Source: CAZZBK01 sp964652155
GTDB lineage: Bacteria; Planctomycetota; Planctomycetia; Pirellulales; PNKZ01
Direction of reading: 5' to 3'
Assembly: GCA_964652155.1 (NCBI GenBank)
Contig: CAZZBK010000001.1
Span: forward strand, 78,295 to 142,294
DNA length: 64,000 nucleotides
Positions 18,390-27,600 of this stretch are shown here, piece by piece. Position 1 is the first letter of the stretch. Each line of letters starts with the position of its first letter. Made by a program: the position numbers and the translations under genes. The notes below the pieces were generated by a model. It made no database searches, was not told the DNA's origin, and saw only the letters and a program-made list of their open reading frames with translations.

Positions 18390-19418
18390 TCAAGGCCCCC
18401 TCGCTGCCCAATGCCTTGAAGTCCAAACATGGGGCCCCGACGAATCCACCCCTACGATGTGAGCAGACACCCCCTGCATGGGCTTGAGCAGATTCGCTCC
18501 CGACGGTTGGCCCAGCACGCTGACGGCGGTGGCGAGGCTATCGGCCAGGATGCCGCTTGGGGCAACCATGGTGACCGTCAATCGGTTGGTCAGTCCGAGC
18601 CCCGTTCGTGGATCGACGATGTGCGAATACCGCTTTCCATCCAATTCGACGTACTGAAATGCGTCCCCCGAGGTGGTCAGCGAAGCGTTTTCCAAAGTCA
18701 CGTATTGTCGCTGGGGCTGACCGTCGGCCGAGTACGAGTCGATGGCGACGATCCAGCCTGCTTTGCCGGGCGGAGCACGTCCGACGACGACATCGCCACT
18801 GGCGTCGACCATCGCCCGATCGACACCGCGCTCCCGCAGCACTTTCAACATTTCGTCGGCGGCATAGCCGGCGGCAATTCCACCTAAGTCCAGTCGCATG
18901 CCGGGTTTGGCCAGACGAGCCGTGTGTGTTTTTTCGTCCAAAACGAGATGCTTATACCCGGTCGCCTCGCGGGCCGCGGCTAGGCTGTCGGTCCCTGGAA
19001 ACTGTTTGTACCGCCGGGCTCGCCGCCAGAGTCGGGTGAGGGGGCCGACCGTCACGTCGAATGCGCCGTCGGTCTGTTGCGCCAGTCGTTGTGCAAAACT
19101 GAGCACCGTCCAAAGATCGTCGCTGATCGATACGTCGCGTCCCGTGCCGGCCGTGGCGCTCAAGCGCGTTAACTCGCTATCGTCCTTGTAATCGCTCATG
19201 CACTGGTCGAGCTGCGCCAAGCGGCGGTAGGCCGCCTCGGCCGACGAATTTGCGAGCGGTTCGTTCGCGGCGTACAATGTCAGCTTGATCGGCATCCCCA
19301 TGTGGACCTGCGAGAACTCGTATCGCTCAAGCTGCGAATTTTCGCTGGCGATGGCCATGTAACCCATCGCCCAACACGCGAGCCCAATGGCACAATAGCG
19401 GTGAAGGTGAGCGAGCAT
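18390..19418 (-). CDS. apbE: ApbE-type FAD:protein FMN transferase
   Basis: 342 residues with an N-terminal hydrophobic export segment (YCAIGLACWAMGYMAIA). ApbE covalently attaches FMN to Thr or Ser of secreted or membrane flavoproteins. Motifs are HMGMPIKLTLY, MSDYKDDSELTRL, GAFDVTVGPL, RLDLGGIAAGYAAD, TTSGDAFQY, the YSHIVDPRTG loop and MVAPSGILADSLATAV. In most relatives the glycine motif reads GGIAKGYA; here the Lys is Ala. No flavinylation target with the DgxtsAT-type motif is apparent in the window. The 83 bases upstream separate it from the divergent FGE-like gene. Confidence 0.9.
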   Translation of the reverse strand: MLAHLHRYCAIGLACWAMGYMAIASENSQLERYEFSQVHMGMPIKLTLYAANEPLANSSAEAAYRRLAQLDQCMSDYKDDSELTRLSATAGTGRDVSISDDLWTVLSFAQRLAQQTDGAFDVTVGPLTRLWRRARRYKQFPGTDSLAAAREATGYKHLVLDEKTHTARLAKPGMRLDLGGIAAGYAADEMLKVLRERGVDRAMVDASGDVVVGRAPPGKAGWIVAIDSYSADGQPQRQYVTLENASLTTSGDAFQYVELDGKRYSHIVDPRTGLGLTNRLTVTMVAPSGILADSLATAVSVLGQPSGANLLKPMQGVSAHIVGVDSSGPHVWTSRHWAARGP

Positions 19419-19501
19419 GGTGGATTCCCAATGAGTGCGCGAAGTTGTTGAGTGTCACGGCCGCGCGAATCTGTTACCCCTCTAGCCTAGGTAGTTTGTC
19501 G

Positions 19502-20542
19502 ATGCGGCAGCAAGTGTTTTGTGTCGTCCTGTTGTCAAGTTTGCTTGGTGCGTGTGCCCCGGGCTGGGCCAAAGGCCCGATCCTCCCGATCGCCAACAGC
19601 GAGGCGACGACCGAAGCGCAGATGAAGCCCTACACGGATGTCATCACCAGTTCCAAAGCGCGTTTTGACATGGTGCCGATTCCCGGCGGCAAATTTGCGA
19701 TGGGGAGCCCCAGCGGCGAGGCGGGTCGCGGCGACGACGAAGGGCCCGTCCGCGAGGTGTCGATCGCCCCGTTCTGGATGGGCAAGCACGAGGTCACCTG
19801 GGACGAGTTTGAAGTCTTCATGTTCAATCTCGACATCGAGCGTCGCAAGGCGCTACAAGAAGCGTCGACCGACAACGACCAGCAGGCCGACACGCTCTCA
19901 CGCCCCACCAAGCCTTACACCGACATGACCTTCGGCCTGGGCAAGGAAGGCTTTCCGGTCATCAGCATGACGCAGCACGGAGCCAAAAAGTATTGCGAAT
20001 GGCTGTCGGCCAAGACGGGACGCTACTACCGCTTGCCCACCGAGGCCGAGTGGGAGTACGCCTGCCGCGCGGGGAGCAAGACCCCGTACTCATTTGGCGA
20101 CGACGCAGCGAAGCTTGGCGAGTATGCGTGGTTTGGCGGCAATAGCAACGACAAGCCCCAACCCGTCGGCAAGAAAAAGCCCAATCCCTGGGGCTTGCAC
20201 GACATGCATGGCAACGTTTGGGAATGGTGCGCTGACGGCTACGCGGCCGATTTTTACGCCAAAAGTGCTGGTCCGATTGTAGCCAACCCGCTCAATGTGC
20301 CGAAAAAGGTCGAGCCTTGCACGGTCCGCGGCGGGGGCTGGGACTGTGACCCCGCCCAGTGCCGTAGCGCGGCTCGATTGGCCTCCACCATCGACTGGAA
20401 AATCCAAGACCCTCAATTACCCCAGAGCGTGTGGTACTATACCGACGCTCAGTTCGTCGGTTTCCGCGTGGTTCGTCCGCTCGTCGAGCCCAGCGACGAC
20501 GAGAAGAAGAACTACGGTTTCGAGGACACAAGTCGCAAGTAA
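19502..20542 (+). CDS. Formylglycine-generating-enzyme family lipoprotein
   Basis: 346 residues from the ATG at 19502. The N-terminus is a lipoprotein signal, SSLLGACAPG, with lipobox LGAC, so the protein should be membrane-anchored outside the cytoplasm. The FGE-sulfatase (SUMF1) domain fills about residues 55-330: FVxIPGG-like MVPIPGGKFAMGS, MGKHEVTWDEF, YRLPTEAEWEYACRAG, GLHDMHGNVWEWCAD and GFRVVRP. The segment RGGGWDCDPAQCRSAAR has Cys282 and Cys287 with the C-x4-C spacing of the active-site pair in true formylglycine-generating enzymes; many bacterial homologues lack these Cys. Oxidation of a sulfatase Cys is therefore possible, but no sulfatase gene is in the window. The next gene is preceded by an inverted repeat that starts at its stop codon. 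Confidence 0.92.
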   Translation: MRQQVFCVVLLSSLLGACAPGWAKGPILPIANSEATTEAQMKPYTDVITSSKARFDMVPIPGGKFAMGSPSGEAGRGDDEGPVREVSIAPFWMGKHEVTWDEFEVFMFNLDIERRKALQEASTDNDQQADTLSRPTKPYTDMTFGLGKEGFPVISMTQHGAKKYCEWLSAKTGRYYRLPTEAEWEYACRAGSKTPYSFGDDAAKLGEYAWFGGNSNDKPQPVGKKKPNPWGLHDMHGNVWEWCADGYAADFYAKSAGPIVANPLNVPKKVEPCTVRGGGWDCDPAQCRSAARLASTIDWKIQDPQLPQSVWYYTDAQFVGFRVVRPLVEPSDDEKKNYGFEDTSRK

Positions 20543-20620
20543 ATGCTGAATGCGGAATGATGAGTGATGAATGTGCGGAACGCTGGCGCGATTCGCATTC
20601 ATCATTCATCATTCAGCATT
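20542..20620. repeat. Imperfect inverted repeat of TGAATG units
   Basis: Left arm 20542-20573 and right arm 20596-20620 (reverse complement AATGCTGAATGATGAATG...). Both outer ends share an 11-bp perfect match, AATGCTGAATG. The arms are built from TGATGAATG units with small indels. It fills the gap between the FGE-like and Gfo/Idh/MocA genes and starts at the stop codon of the former. Confidence 0.65.
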
Positions 20621-20649
20621 CCCTCCCCTCCCTTAGCGAGACATTGACC

Positions 20650-21990
20650 ATGAGTGACCAAGGAAAGGTTGTGACATCCGGCTTGGTGCTGCCTTCGCGG
20701 CGCGAGTTCATTCAAACGAGCGCCACGGCCGCCGGCGTGGTCGCGGCTGGCATGTCGCTGAGCCGCGTGGCGCATGCCGCCGGCAGCGACGAGATCAAGA
20801 TCGGCTTGGTCGGCTGCGGTGGTCGTGGCTCGGGCGCGGTCAAGAACGCGCTGCAAGTGCCGGGCGTCAAGCTCGTCGCCGCTGGCGATATCTTCGAGGA
20901 CCGCCTCAAGTCGGGACTCGCCAATCTCTCGAAGGATCCGGCCACCAAGGACAAGATCGACGTCCCCGCCGAGCGTCAGTTCCTCGGCTTCGACGCCTAC
21001 GACAAAGTGCTCAAGTCGGGCATCGACCTTATTATTCTCGCCACGCCGCCGGGCTTCCGCCCCAAGCAGTTCGAGGCCGCCGTCAAGGCCGGCAAGCACG
21101 TCTTCATGGAAAAGCCCGTCGCCACCGACGCGGCTGGCGTTCGCACGGTGCTTGCCGCCGCCGAAGAGGCCAAGAAGAAAAACCTCGGCGTCGGGGTCGG
21201 CCTTCAACGCCGCCATCAGCCGGTCTACCTGGAAACGATCAAGCGTTTGCAGGACGGCGCGATCGGCGATATCCAACTGACCCGCGTGTACTGGAACGGC
21301 CAGACACCGTGGGTCAAGCCGCGTGCCGACTTGGAAAAGATGTACGGCCGCCCGCTGACCGAAATGGAGTATCAACTCCGCAACTGGTACTACTTCACCT
21401 GGGTCTGCGGCGATCATATCGTCGAGCAGCACATCCATAACATGGACGTCATCAACTGGCTGAAGAACTCGCACCCGGTCAAGGCCAACGGCATGGGCGG
21501 TTGCGAGGTCCGCAAGGGACCCGACTACGGCGAGACCTTCGATCATCACTTCATCGAGTTCGAATACGCCGATGGCTCGCGGATGTTCAGCCAGTGCCGC
21601 CATATCCCCGGCTGCTTCAATAGTGTGAGCGAACATGCTCACGGCACCAAGGGAACGTGCAACATTGGCGCGGGCCAGATCAACCTCAATGGCAGCAGCG
21701 ACGCCTGGAAGTTCAAGGCCGAAAAGGGCTCCAAGGGCAATCCCTACGACATCGAGCACGACGACTTGTTCGCCAGCATCCGCAGCGGCAAGCCGATCAA
21801 CGAGGCTGTCGCCGGAGCTCACAGTTCGATGACCGCCATTCTCGGCCGCATGGCGACCTACGGCGGCAAGGAAATCACCTGGGACTCGGCGATCAACTCC
21901 CAGATCGCGCTCGTGCCCGAGGTGTTGGCCTTCGACGCGCCCGCTCCCACGCCGCGGCGTGCCGTGCCGGGCCAAACGTCGGTCGTCTAA
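20650..21990 (+). CDS. Gfo/Idh/MocA family oxidoreductase, Tat-exported
   Basis: 446 residues from the ATG at 20650; upstream in-frame sequence lies inside the previous gene and the repeat. A Tat signal covers about residues 1-40 (SRREFIQTSATAAGVVAAG ... AHAAG). The Rossmann domain starts with IGLVGCGGRGSGAV, and DLIILATPP, HVFMEKPVATD (the EKP catalytic Lys) and GVGLQRRHQP follow. The C-terminal half carries WNGQTPWV and the GDHIVEQHIHNMDVINW segment. Such exported NAD(P)-dependent sugar oxidoreductases are abundant in planctomycetes; substrate unknown. A strong hairpin follows the stop. Confidence 0.93.
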   Translation: MSDQGKVVTSGLVLPSRREFIQTSATAAGVVAAGMSLSRVAHAAGSDEIKIGLVGCGGRGSGAVKNALQVPGVKLVAAGDIFEDRLKSGLANLSKDPATKDKIDVPAERQFLGFDAYDKVLKSGIDLIILATPPGFRPKQFEAAVKAGKHVFMEKPVATDAAGVRTVLAAAEEAKKKNLGVGVGLQRRHQPVYLETIKRLQDGAIGDIQLTRVYWNGQTPWVKPRADLEKMYGRPLTEMEYQLRNWYYFTWVCGDHIVEQHIHNMDVINWLKNSHPVKANGMGGCEVRKGPDYGETFDHHFIEFEYADGSRMFSQCRHIPGCFNSVSEHAHGTKGTCNIGAGQINLNGSSDAWKFKAEKGSKGNPYDIEHDDLFASIRSGKPINEAVAGAHSSMTAILGRMATYGGKEITWDSAINSQIALVPEVLAFDAPAPTPRRAVPGQTSVV

Positions 21991-22030
21991 GCAACTCGTT
22001 TTGCCAGCCACTGGGGTTTCGATAGGTTCC

Positions 22031-22064
22031 AACGCCGGCTCGGAAATTGCTCCGGGCCGGCGTT
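22031..22064 (+). terminator. Strong hairpin after Gfo/Idh/MocA gene
   Basis: A 14-bp stem (AACGCCGGCTCGGA with TCCGGGCCGGCGTT, one G-U pair) with a 6-base loop AATTGC, 40 bases after the stop at 21990 and followed by TCCCTTTC. It is the best intrinsic-terminator shape in the window, although the U-run is interrupted. Confidence 0.65.
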
Positions 22065-22079
22065 TCCCTTTCAAGGATC

Positions 22080-23876
22080 ATGCGTCACGCGATGCGAGTC
22101 CTCCGCACGATGATCGCGCTGCTCATGCTGAGCCAGACGGCTGACGTCGTCCGCGCACAGGGACTCTCGGCGACCCGTTTCTTGGCCGCTTGGGCCGACG
22201 GCACCCGGAGCACCGGTTACGAAGTGCTCGACTGGTCCTGGGCAGACAAGCAACCACGGCTCGGCGATCGGTTGCTGTTCGACTCGGGGGGCCGCGTGCG
22301 CTGGCTGCGCGACACGACGCTCGAAATCGTCTCTCCGCCGGCCTTCATCGAGTTTGTCGGCGGCGATCGCTTCCCCGGCAAGCTCGTCTCGTTTGCCGCG
22401 GAACAGTCGTTGCCCGCGCTCCCCACGCCGGTTCATCTCTTGGTCGAGCCGCTCGCCAACTACGATCGCCCGGCCACGCCGACGCGCAATACGATTCGAA
22501 TTCTCCCACAATTTTTGCGCCGGATCGTCTGGGAGCCGCGCGGCGGCGATCATTATCGACCAGGGACGGCCTTGTGCCGCGATGGCCGATTGCTCGACTT
22601 TCGCTCGCTCCGCTGGCAACCCACCGGTGTCCGCGTGCTGAACGACTCAGGAACGCAAACGCTCGTTTGGGAAGAGTTGGCTGAACTGCATCTGCCGCAA
22701 CTCGACCACTGGGAATCGCTCTACCAGCAACGCGCGATCCTGAGCCCCTCGGCACGCAGCCCGTTGCTGCGCGTCGCCGACTCGCAGGGGCTCTTGGCCA
22801 CTACCTCGACCGAGCGCTTTCAGGCCATCAGCGTCGGCCGCGAATCGGACCCCAAGGATTGGTACCATATCGTTCAGCCGGCCTGGTCGCTCGATGCCCT
22901 GTACGTGCCACACCGCCGCATCCGGCAACGCACCTTTTTTGCGCTGCACGAGGTGCCGCTGACCTTGCTGACGCCGCTCCGGTCGTCGCATCGCTCGGTG
23001 GTCTCATCCGCCTGGACTCGTCCGCAACTGGACGCCTCGGTTCAGGGCACGCCGCTCGTCAGCGGCCAAGACGAATACGGCTGGGGACTCGGCGTGCATG
23101 CCCAACACGAACTCGAATTTGAAATCGCCGCCGAGGCACGCACCTTTCGCACCAAAGTCGGTCTCGATCAGTTGAGCGGCACGGGCGGCTGTGCCCGGGC
23201 GCTGGTCTATCATGGCTCGCTGCAAAGCGAACCGCTCTTTGAAAGCCCGCTGCTGATCGGCAGTCAAACGGTGTTCGACACGCAGCGCATGGCGTTGGCC
23301 CCGTCGCTCTCGGGCCGCTCCCGATTGATTCTTGTCGCCGACGCGGTTCATAAGCCGCCGGTGCGTGGCGCCGACCCACTCGACGTTCGCGATCTGGTCG
23401 ACTGGCTCGAACCGATGCTCGAGCTCAATCCGGAAGAGGCGTATCAGACCGTCATGGCGCGGCGGATGGGCGCGCTGCGCGAGGCCGAGGGCTGGAAGAT
23501 CGTCGACGCCGCCTGGAACGATATCAAGCTCAGTCACGTGCTCTACCCGCATGCGTTTCGACCGGTCTTGCAAGGCAGCAGCGACGTCGTCTCTTTGGAG
23601 CACACGCTGACCGCACCATCCCCCAATGCTCGGCTGGTGATTTGGGCGGGGCAGCCCCCCCGGCCTCCGCAGTCCGGTCGAATTGCCGTGTCGATCGATG
23701 GTCAAGCCGTGTACGAAGGCGCGTTGAGTGTGATTGTCGATCCGACAAAAGTGACTCCGTTGAGTATTCCGGTCCCCGAAGGGGCCAAGAGCGACCGACA
23801 GGTGCGGATTCGCTTTTCGCTCCCACCGACCGGTCAACTCGACTGGCGCGGAGCCGCGATCCTCGCCGCCCCTTGA
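22080..23876 (+). CDS. Secreted protein with NPCBM-like domain
   Basis: 598 residues from the ATG at 22080 (a second Met 4 codons later is equally plausible). The first about 30 residues are a signal peptide (VLRTMIALLMLSQTADVVRAQ). The N-terminal half is beta-rich and unrecognised. About residues 310-430 resemble an NPCBM/NEW2 carbohydrate-binding domain: YGWGLGVHAQHELEFEI, then a conserved FRTKVGLD strand and LILVADAVHK. The C-terminal part (about 490-598) looks like another beta-sandwich. It lies 54 bases upstream of the ECF sigma gene on the same strand, but the strong hairpin before it suggests it may begin the transcription unit. Confidence 0.75.
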   Translation: MRHAMRVLRTMIALLMLSQTADVVRAQGLSATRFLAAWADGTRSTGYEVLDWSWADKQPRLGDRLLFDSGGRVRWLRDTTLEIVSPPAFIEFVGGDRFPGKLVSFAAEQSLPALPTPVHLLVEPLANYDRPATPTRNTIRILPQFLRRIVWEPRGGDHYRPGTALCRDGRLLDFRSLRWQPTGVRVLNDSGTQTLVWEELAELHLPQLDHWESLYQQRAILSPSARSPLLRVADSQGLLATTSTERFQAISVGRESDPKDWYHIVQPAWSLDALYVPHRRIRQRTFFALHEVPLTLLTPLRSSHRSVVSSAWTRPQLDASVQGTPLVSGQDEYGWGLGVHAQHELEFEIAAEARTFRTKVGLDQLSGTGGCARALVYHGSLQSEPLFESPLLIGSQTVFDTQRMALAPSLSGRSRLILVADAVHKPPVRGADPLDVRDLVDWLEPMLELNPEEAYQTVMARRMGALREAEGWKIVDAAWNDIKLSHVLYPHAFRPVLQGSSDVVSLEHTLTAPSPNARLVIWAGQPPRPPQSGRIAVSIDGQAVYEGALSVIVDPTKVTPLSIPVPEGAKSDRQVRIRFSLPPTGQLDWRGAAILAAP

Positions 23877-23930
23877 ATCTCGGCCCTGCGGCTCTGCTTC
23901 TGCTGGCAGTTTCTGCGCCGATGAATTAGC

Positions 23931-24608
23931 ATGGATGAGCCACGCCCGCCCCGCCTTGCGCTCTCCCACCAACCTCGGTCGTTTGCACCGCTTATGTCCA
24001 GCCCGCTCGAACCATCGCGCGCCGACGAATCCGCTCCTCGACAGGCACCCCCGCTCGAAGCGGTCGACTCCGAGTTGATCGCGGCGGCCGCCCGGGGAGA
24101 CCGTGAGGCGTTCTCGCAACTCGTGCTGCGACACCAGCGGATCGTGTACGGCTATCTCCGCGCCCGCACGCTGCACTCGCACGACGCTGAGGACATGACC
24201 CAAGAGGTGTTCCTGCGTTGCTACCAGTCGCTGAGCCGCTTCGATGCCTCATGCGATGTTATTCCCTGGCTGCTGGGCATTGCCCGCAATTCGCTCCGCG
24301 AGTTTGTCCGTCGTGTTCGCCGCAAGCGCGAGGTGGCCTGGACCGCCATGTGTCTGGAACTCGACGATGCCGCTCCACGCTGCGATGGGGTCATGGGCGA
24401 AATGACCGACGAATTGCCAACGTGTCTCGACGCGCTGGGGGCCAGCGCGCGGCAGGCCATCGAGATGCGCTATGACGCTCGACTGCGGTTGGCCGAGATC
24501 GGCGAGAAGCTGCGTCGCAGCGAGGGTGCCGCCAAACTGCTCATGTTCCGGGCACGCCAAGCGCTCAAATCTTGCTTGGACCGAAAGACGGCAAGGAACG
24601 ACGCTTGA
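23931..24608 (+). CDS. ECF-type RNA polymerase sigma factor
   Basis: 225 residues if the ATG at 23931 is used; an ATG at 23994 (204 residues) is as likely because the first 40 residues are Pro-rich and outside the domain. Region 2 runs from DREAFSQLVLRHQRIVYGYL to DAEDMTQEVFLRCYQSL (about residues 56-105), with WLLGIARNSLREF as region 2.4. Region 4 includes MRYDARLRLAEIGEKLRRSEGAAKLLMFRARQALK split over about 180-215. The stop overlaps the next gene's TTG start (TTGA), the classic arrangement of an ECF factor and its membrane partner. Confidence 0.93.
   Translation: MDEPRPPRLALSHQPRSFAPLMSSPLEPSRADESAPRQAPPLEAVDSELIAAAARGDREAFSQLVLRHQRIVYGYLRARTLHSHDAEDMTQEVFLRCYQSLSRFDASCDVIPWLLGIARNSLREFVRRVRRKREVAWTAMCLELDDAAPRCDGVMGEMTDELPTCLDALGASARQAIEMRYDARLRLAEIGEKLRRSEGAAKLLMFRARQALKSCLDRKTARNDA
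24593..24597 (+). promoter_or_regulatory. Ribosome binding site deciding a TTG start
   Basis: AAGGA 7 bases before the TTG at 24605, located inside the end of the sigma-factor gene. It supports a coupled TTG start for the PQQ-repeat membrane protein; no ATG is available in that frame nearby. Confidence 0.65.
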
Positions 24609-27600
24609 CCGACGATGAACTGATCTGCCTGCTGGCGGAAACACCTCTGGACGAGCTCTCGGTCGAGCAGATCGAGCTGCTGCGAGTACGCTCCGCGTGC
24701 TCCGCCGAGGTCCACGCGGCCTTGCTGTCCCAGTTGCAGTTCGACGAGGTTGCGCACGCTTCGCTGGGGCGGGTCGAGGTCCGTACCGTCGACATCTATG
24801 CCCTGGCCGACCGCACGCGACGACGGTTGCGCCGCTGGGCAGTGCTGTCGGTATTACTGGTGTTGGCGGGCTTGGCCAGTTGGTTCGGCTCGCGTCAGGA
24901 GCACGAGCAACCGCCGATCGTCGCCGTGCCGAGCCCCGAGCGCCCTCTCCCCACGATCGACACGACCCCCTCGACGGTCGTCGTCCCTCCACCCACCCCG
25001 GCCTTGGACCCGCTCGCCTCGAAGACGCCAGCGGTCGTGCCGGACGAGGGAACTGAGAAGGTGCCCCTCGCGTCGCCGAAACCGGCCGACGACGAGCCGT
25101 GGCTCGCCGCGCTGCGCGGACCCGAGCAATCGTTCGAGCAGGTCGCTTACTCGGCCGCGCCAAGTGCCGCCAAGCAAGCTTCGCAGGGAGCGCAAATCGC
25201 CCGCTGGTTTGAACCCATCGGCAAGGGGCGTACCGCGCTCGAAGCGATCCGCGACGGCTCGCGTCGACTGGCCATGTACGACACCAACCGGCTCCGCGCT
25301 CCGTGGTCGAGTGGCTACGCGCTCCGCATCGCCTTCGCGCCATCACGCGCTCCCAACTGGCTCTACCTTTGGCAGGGCACGCGCGGCGTGGCCTTCGAGT
25401 ACGACGAACGCGCGGCCTCCAGTTGGGCCGCCTATCAGGTCCAGCGCAAGCCCGGTGACCTCGAACCCAACGTATTCGCGTTTCATGGGCACGATGGCGA
25501 TCGGTTCCGTCGTCAGTACGGCGGTGTCATCGAGCTACGCTACCAACAAGGACGGGTCGTGCTCAGCTCGGGCGACATCTTGCTCAGCGCAATCGACATG
25601 CCCCAGGCACCAACGGAAATCGTGCTCAACAGTCCGGGCAACCGCGTCCCGCTGGCGATCACGGGCATCGAACTGGTCAAGTCGGCACCGTTTCCTGAGC
25701 ACAAACTGCCCAAGCTGGCCGCGCCGGTCGCCCCCCAGCCGATCGACCTTACGTGGCACACCACCTTGCTGGGCAATGCCAAGTTCCACAAAGAGCCCGA
25801 CGGCTCGGTGACCCTCTCGGCCGAGAATCTCGACCAGCCGGTGATGGTCTGGGGCACCCCCTCAACGCCGACGCTCGGACAATGCACGCTGTGCATCGAA
25901 GGGGTCGACCCGGGTACCGGCGTGTTCGTGGGGGACGAGCAGGCCAAACGCATGTTGGCCGTCGGGGTGTTTAGTCATCGCCGCTCGCGCGAGCCGCTGC
26001 TCATCTTGTCCCGACTGGGCGAAACCACAACCGAGACCGAGCCGGCGATCGATCAACAGCCGCTCCCCTGGCTGGGGCCTCGCCAATGGTTGCGATTCAC
26101 CAGCGCCTTGGGGGGCATGCGCGTGCAGACGAGCGTCGACGGTCTTCATTGGGGCGATGGCTTTGATGGCCGCCTCGATCAAAACTGCCCGGTGCAGGCC
26201 GTCGGATTACAGATCAATCGGGGCAAGTCGGCGCGGCAGATTCGTCTGCGTCACGTGGCTTGGCAGCCGTTCACCGCGCTCGAGCAACTCGCCCCGCCTC
26301 AATACGCGCCGCAATTCAGCCAACTCGACGAACACAAGGACCTGGGCTCTTGGTATTCAACCATGCTCGCCACCCAGCCCGAGGGCCTTGAACAAGTCGC
26401 GTGGCGCGCGGCCTGCGCGGTGCATACGCTCCGCGTGGCTCAAACGCTCGAACTGCGTCGCGAAATTTGGTCGGCTCTGCTGAAGTCCGTCACCAACGGC
26501 TCGTATGACGCCCGGCAGCGCCGCGCTTTGCTGACCGAACTCTCTTGGTTCGTTCCCGTGTCGGGCGGAACGCCAGCGCGTGAGTGGCTCGACGCGCTCG
26601 AGCGCTCCTGCGCGCTCGCCTGGCGACAAGGGGAACCGCGCCCCTACACGCTACTGCACGACATCCTCAGCGAGACGCCGGGGAGCGCGTGGTTCATTGA
26701 TGTCAGCATGCCCGGCGCGACATTAGCTCAGCAGGAGATTCTCGAGCAGGTGCTCGCGGCACGCTGGGATGAGGCCGCCGACTCGATCCGACTCATCCGT
26801 TGGGCCACGACCGACGGGCTGGAACGGCGTTTCTCGTTCATTCGTTCACCGTTGCCAAAATTGCTCAACTGGGCCGACGCACTCGTGTCGCGGCAGCGGC
26901 AACAGGGAGAAACGAATGTTGCCGTGCCGTCGAATTGGCGCCACCCGCTCATCGAACAGCTCGGCAAAGAAGGCTACAACACGCTCGCCGAGTTGGAAGC
27001 GGCCGTGGCCAGCGAGGCGTTCAAGGACGCCGGGCAAATCATGTCGACGATCGCTCCCAAGCAACTGGCGAGCTTGGTGCCCGACACGCATGACAGCGAG
27101 TGCTTCATCACGCTGCCGGTGGTTGTTGAGCGGTTGGTGGCCGATCATCCCCGGCTCTCCGAGTCGTTGCAGCGTGAGTTCGGCAATCTCGCCGAGGTAC
27201 GGCTCCGCCAGGCGATCAGCGATGGCGACGTCGAGCTGGTCACGGCCGTCACGACACAGTTTCATGGCACGCCCGCCGCGGCCGAGGCCTGGTTGTGGCT
27301 GGGCGACCGGCACTTGGCGATCGGACAGTTGGCCCAGTCCGAGTCCTGTTTCAAGGCCGCCCGACGCGGCGCGGTCGACCCCTCCGCGGCGGCCATCGAG
27401 GCGCGGTTGCGATTGGTCGCCGCCATGCTCGGCAAGCCGAGCACGACCACGGTTCGCACGCGCGTCCGCTTGAACGACGTCGAGTTCTCCCCCGGCGAAT
27501 TCGAGCAACTGGTGCGAGAGGCCGCCGCGCATGTGCCCGCCGCGAGCACCGAGTCGACACCGCGGGGCTGGGCTGCCGGGCTCGACCCACGCTGGTTCAC

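Noticed and set aside
20602..22074. 490-codon open frame on the - strand opposite the Gfo/Idh/MocA gene
   Set aside because: Shadow of a clear oxidoreductase gene; it also runs through the inverted repeat and the terminator hairpin.
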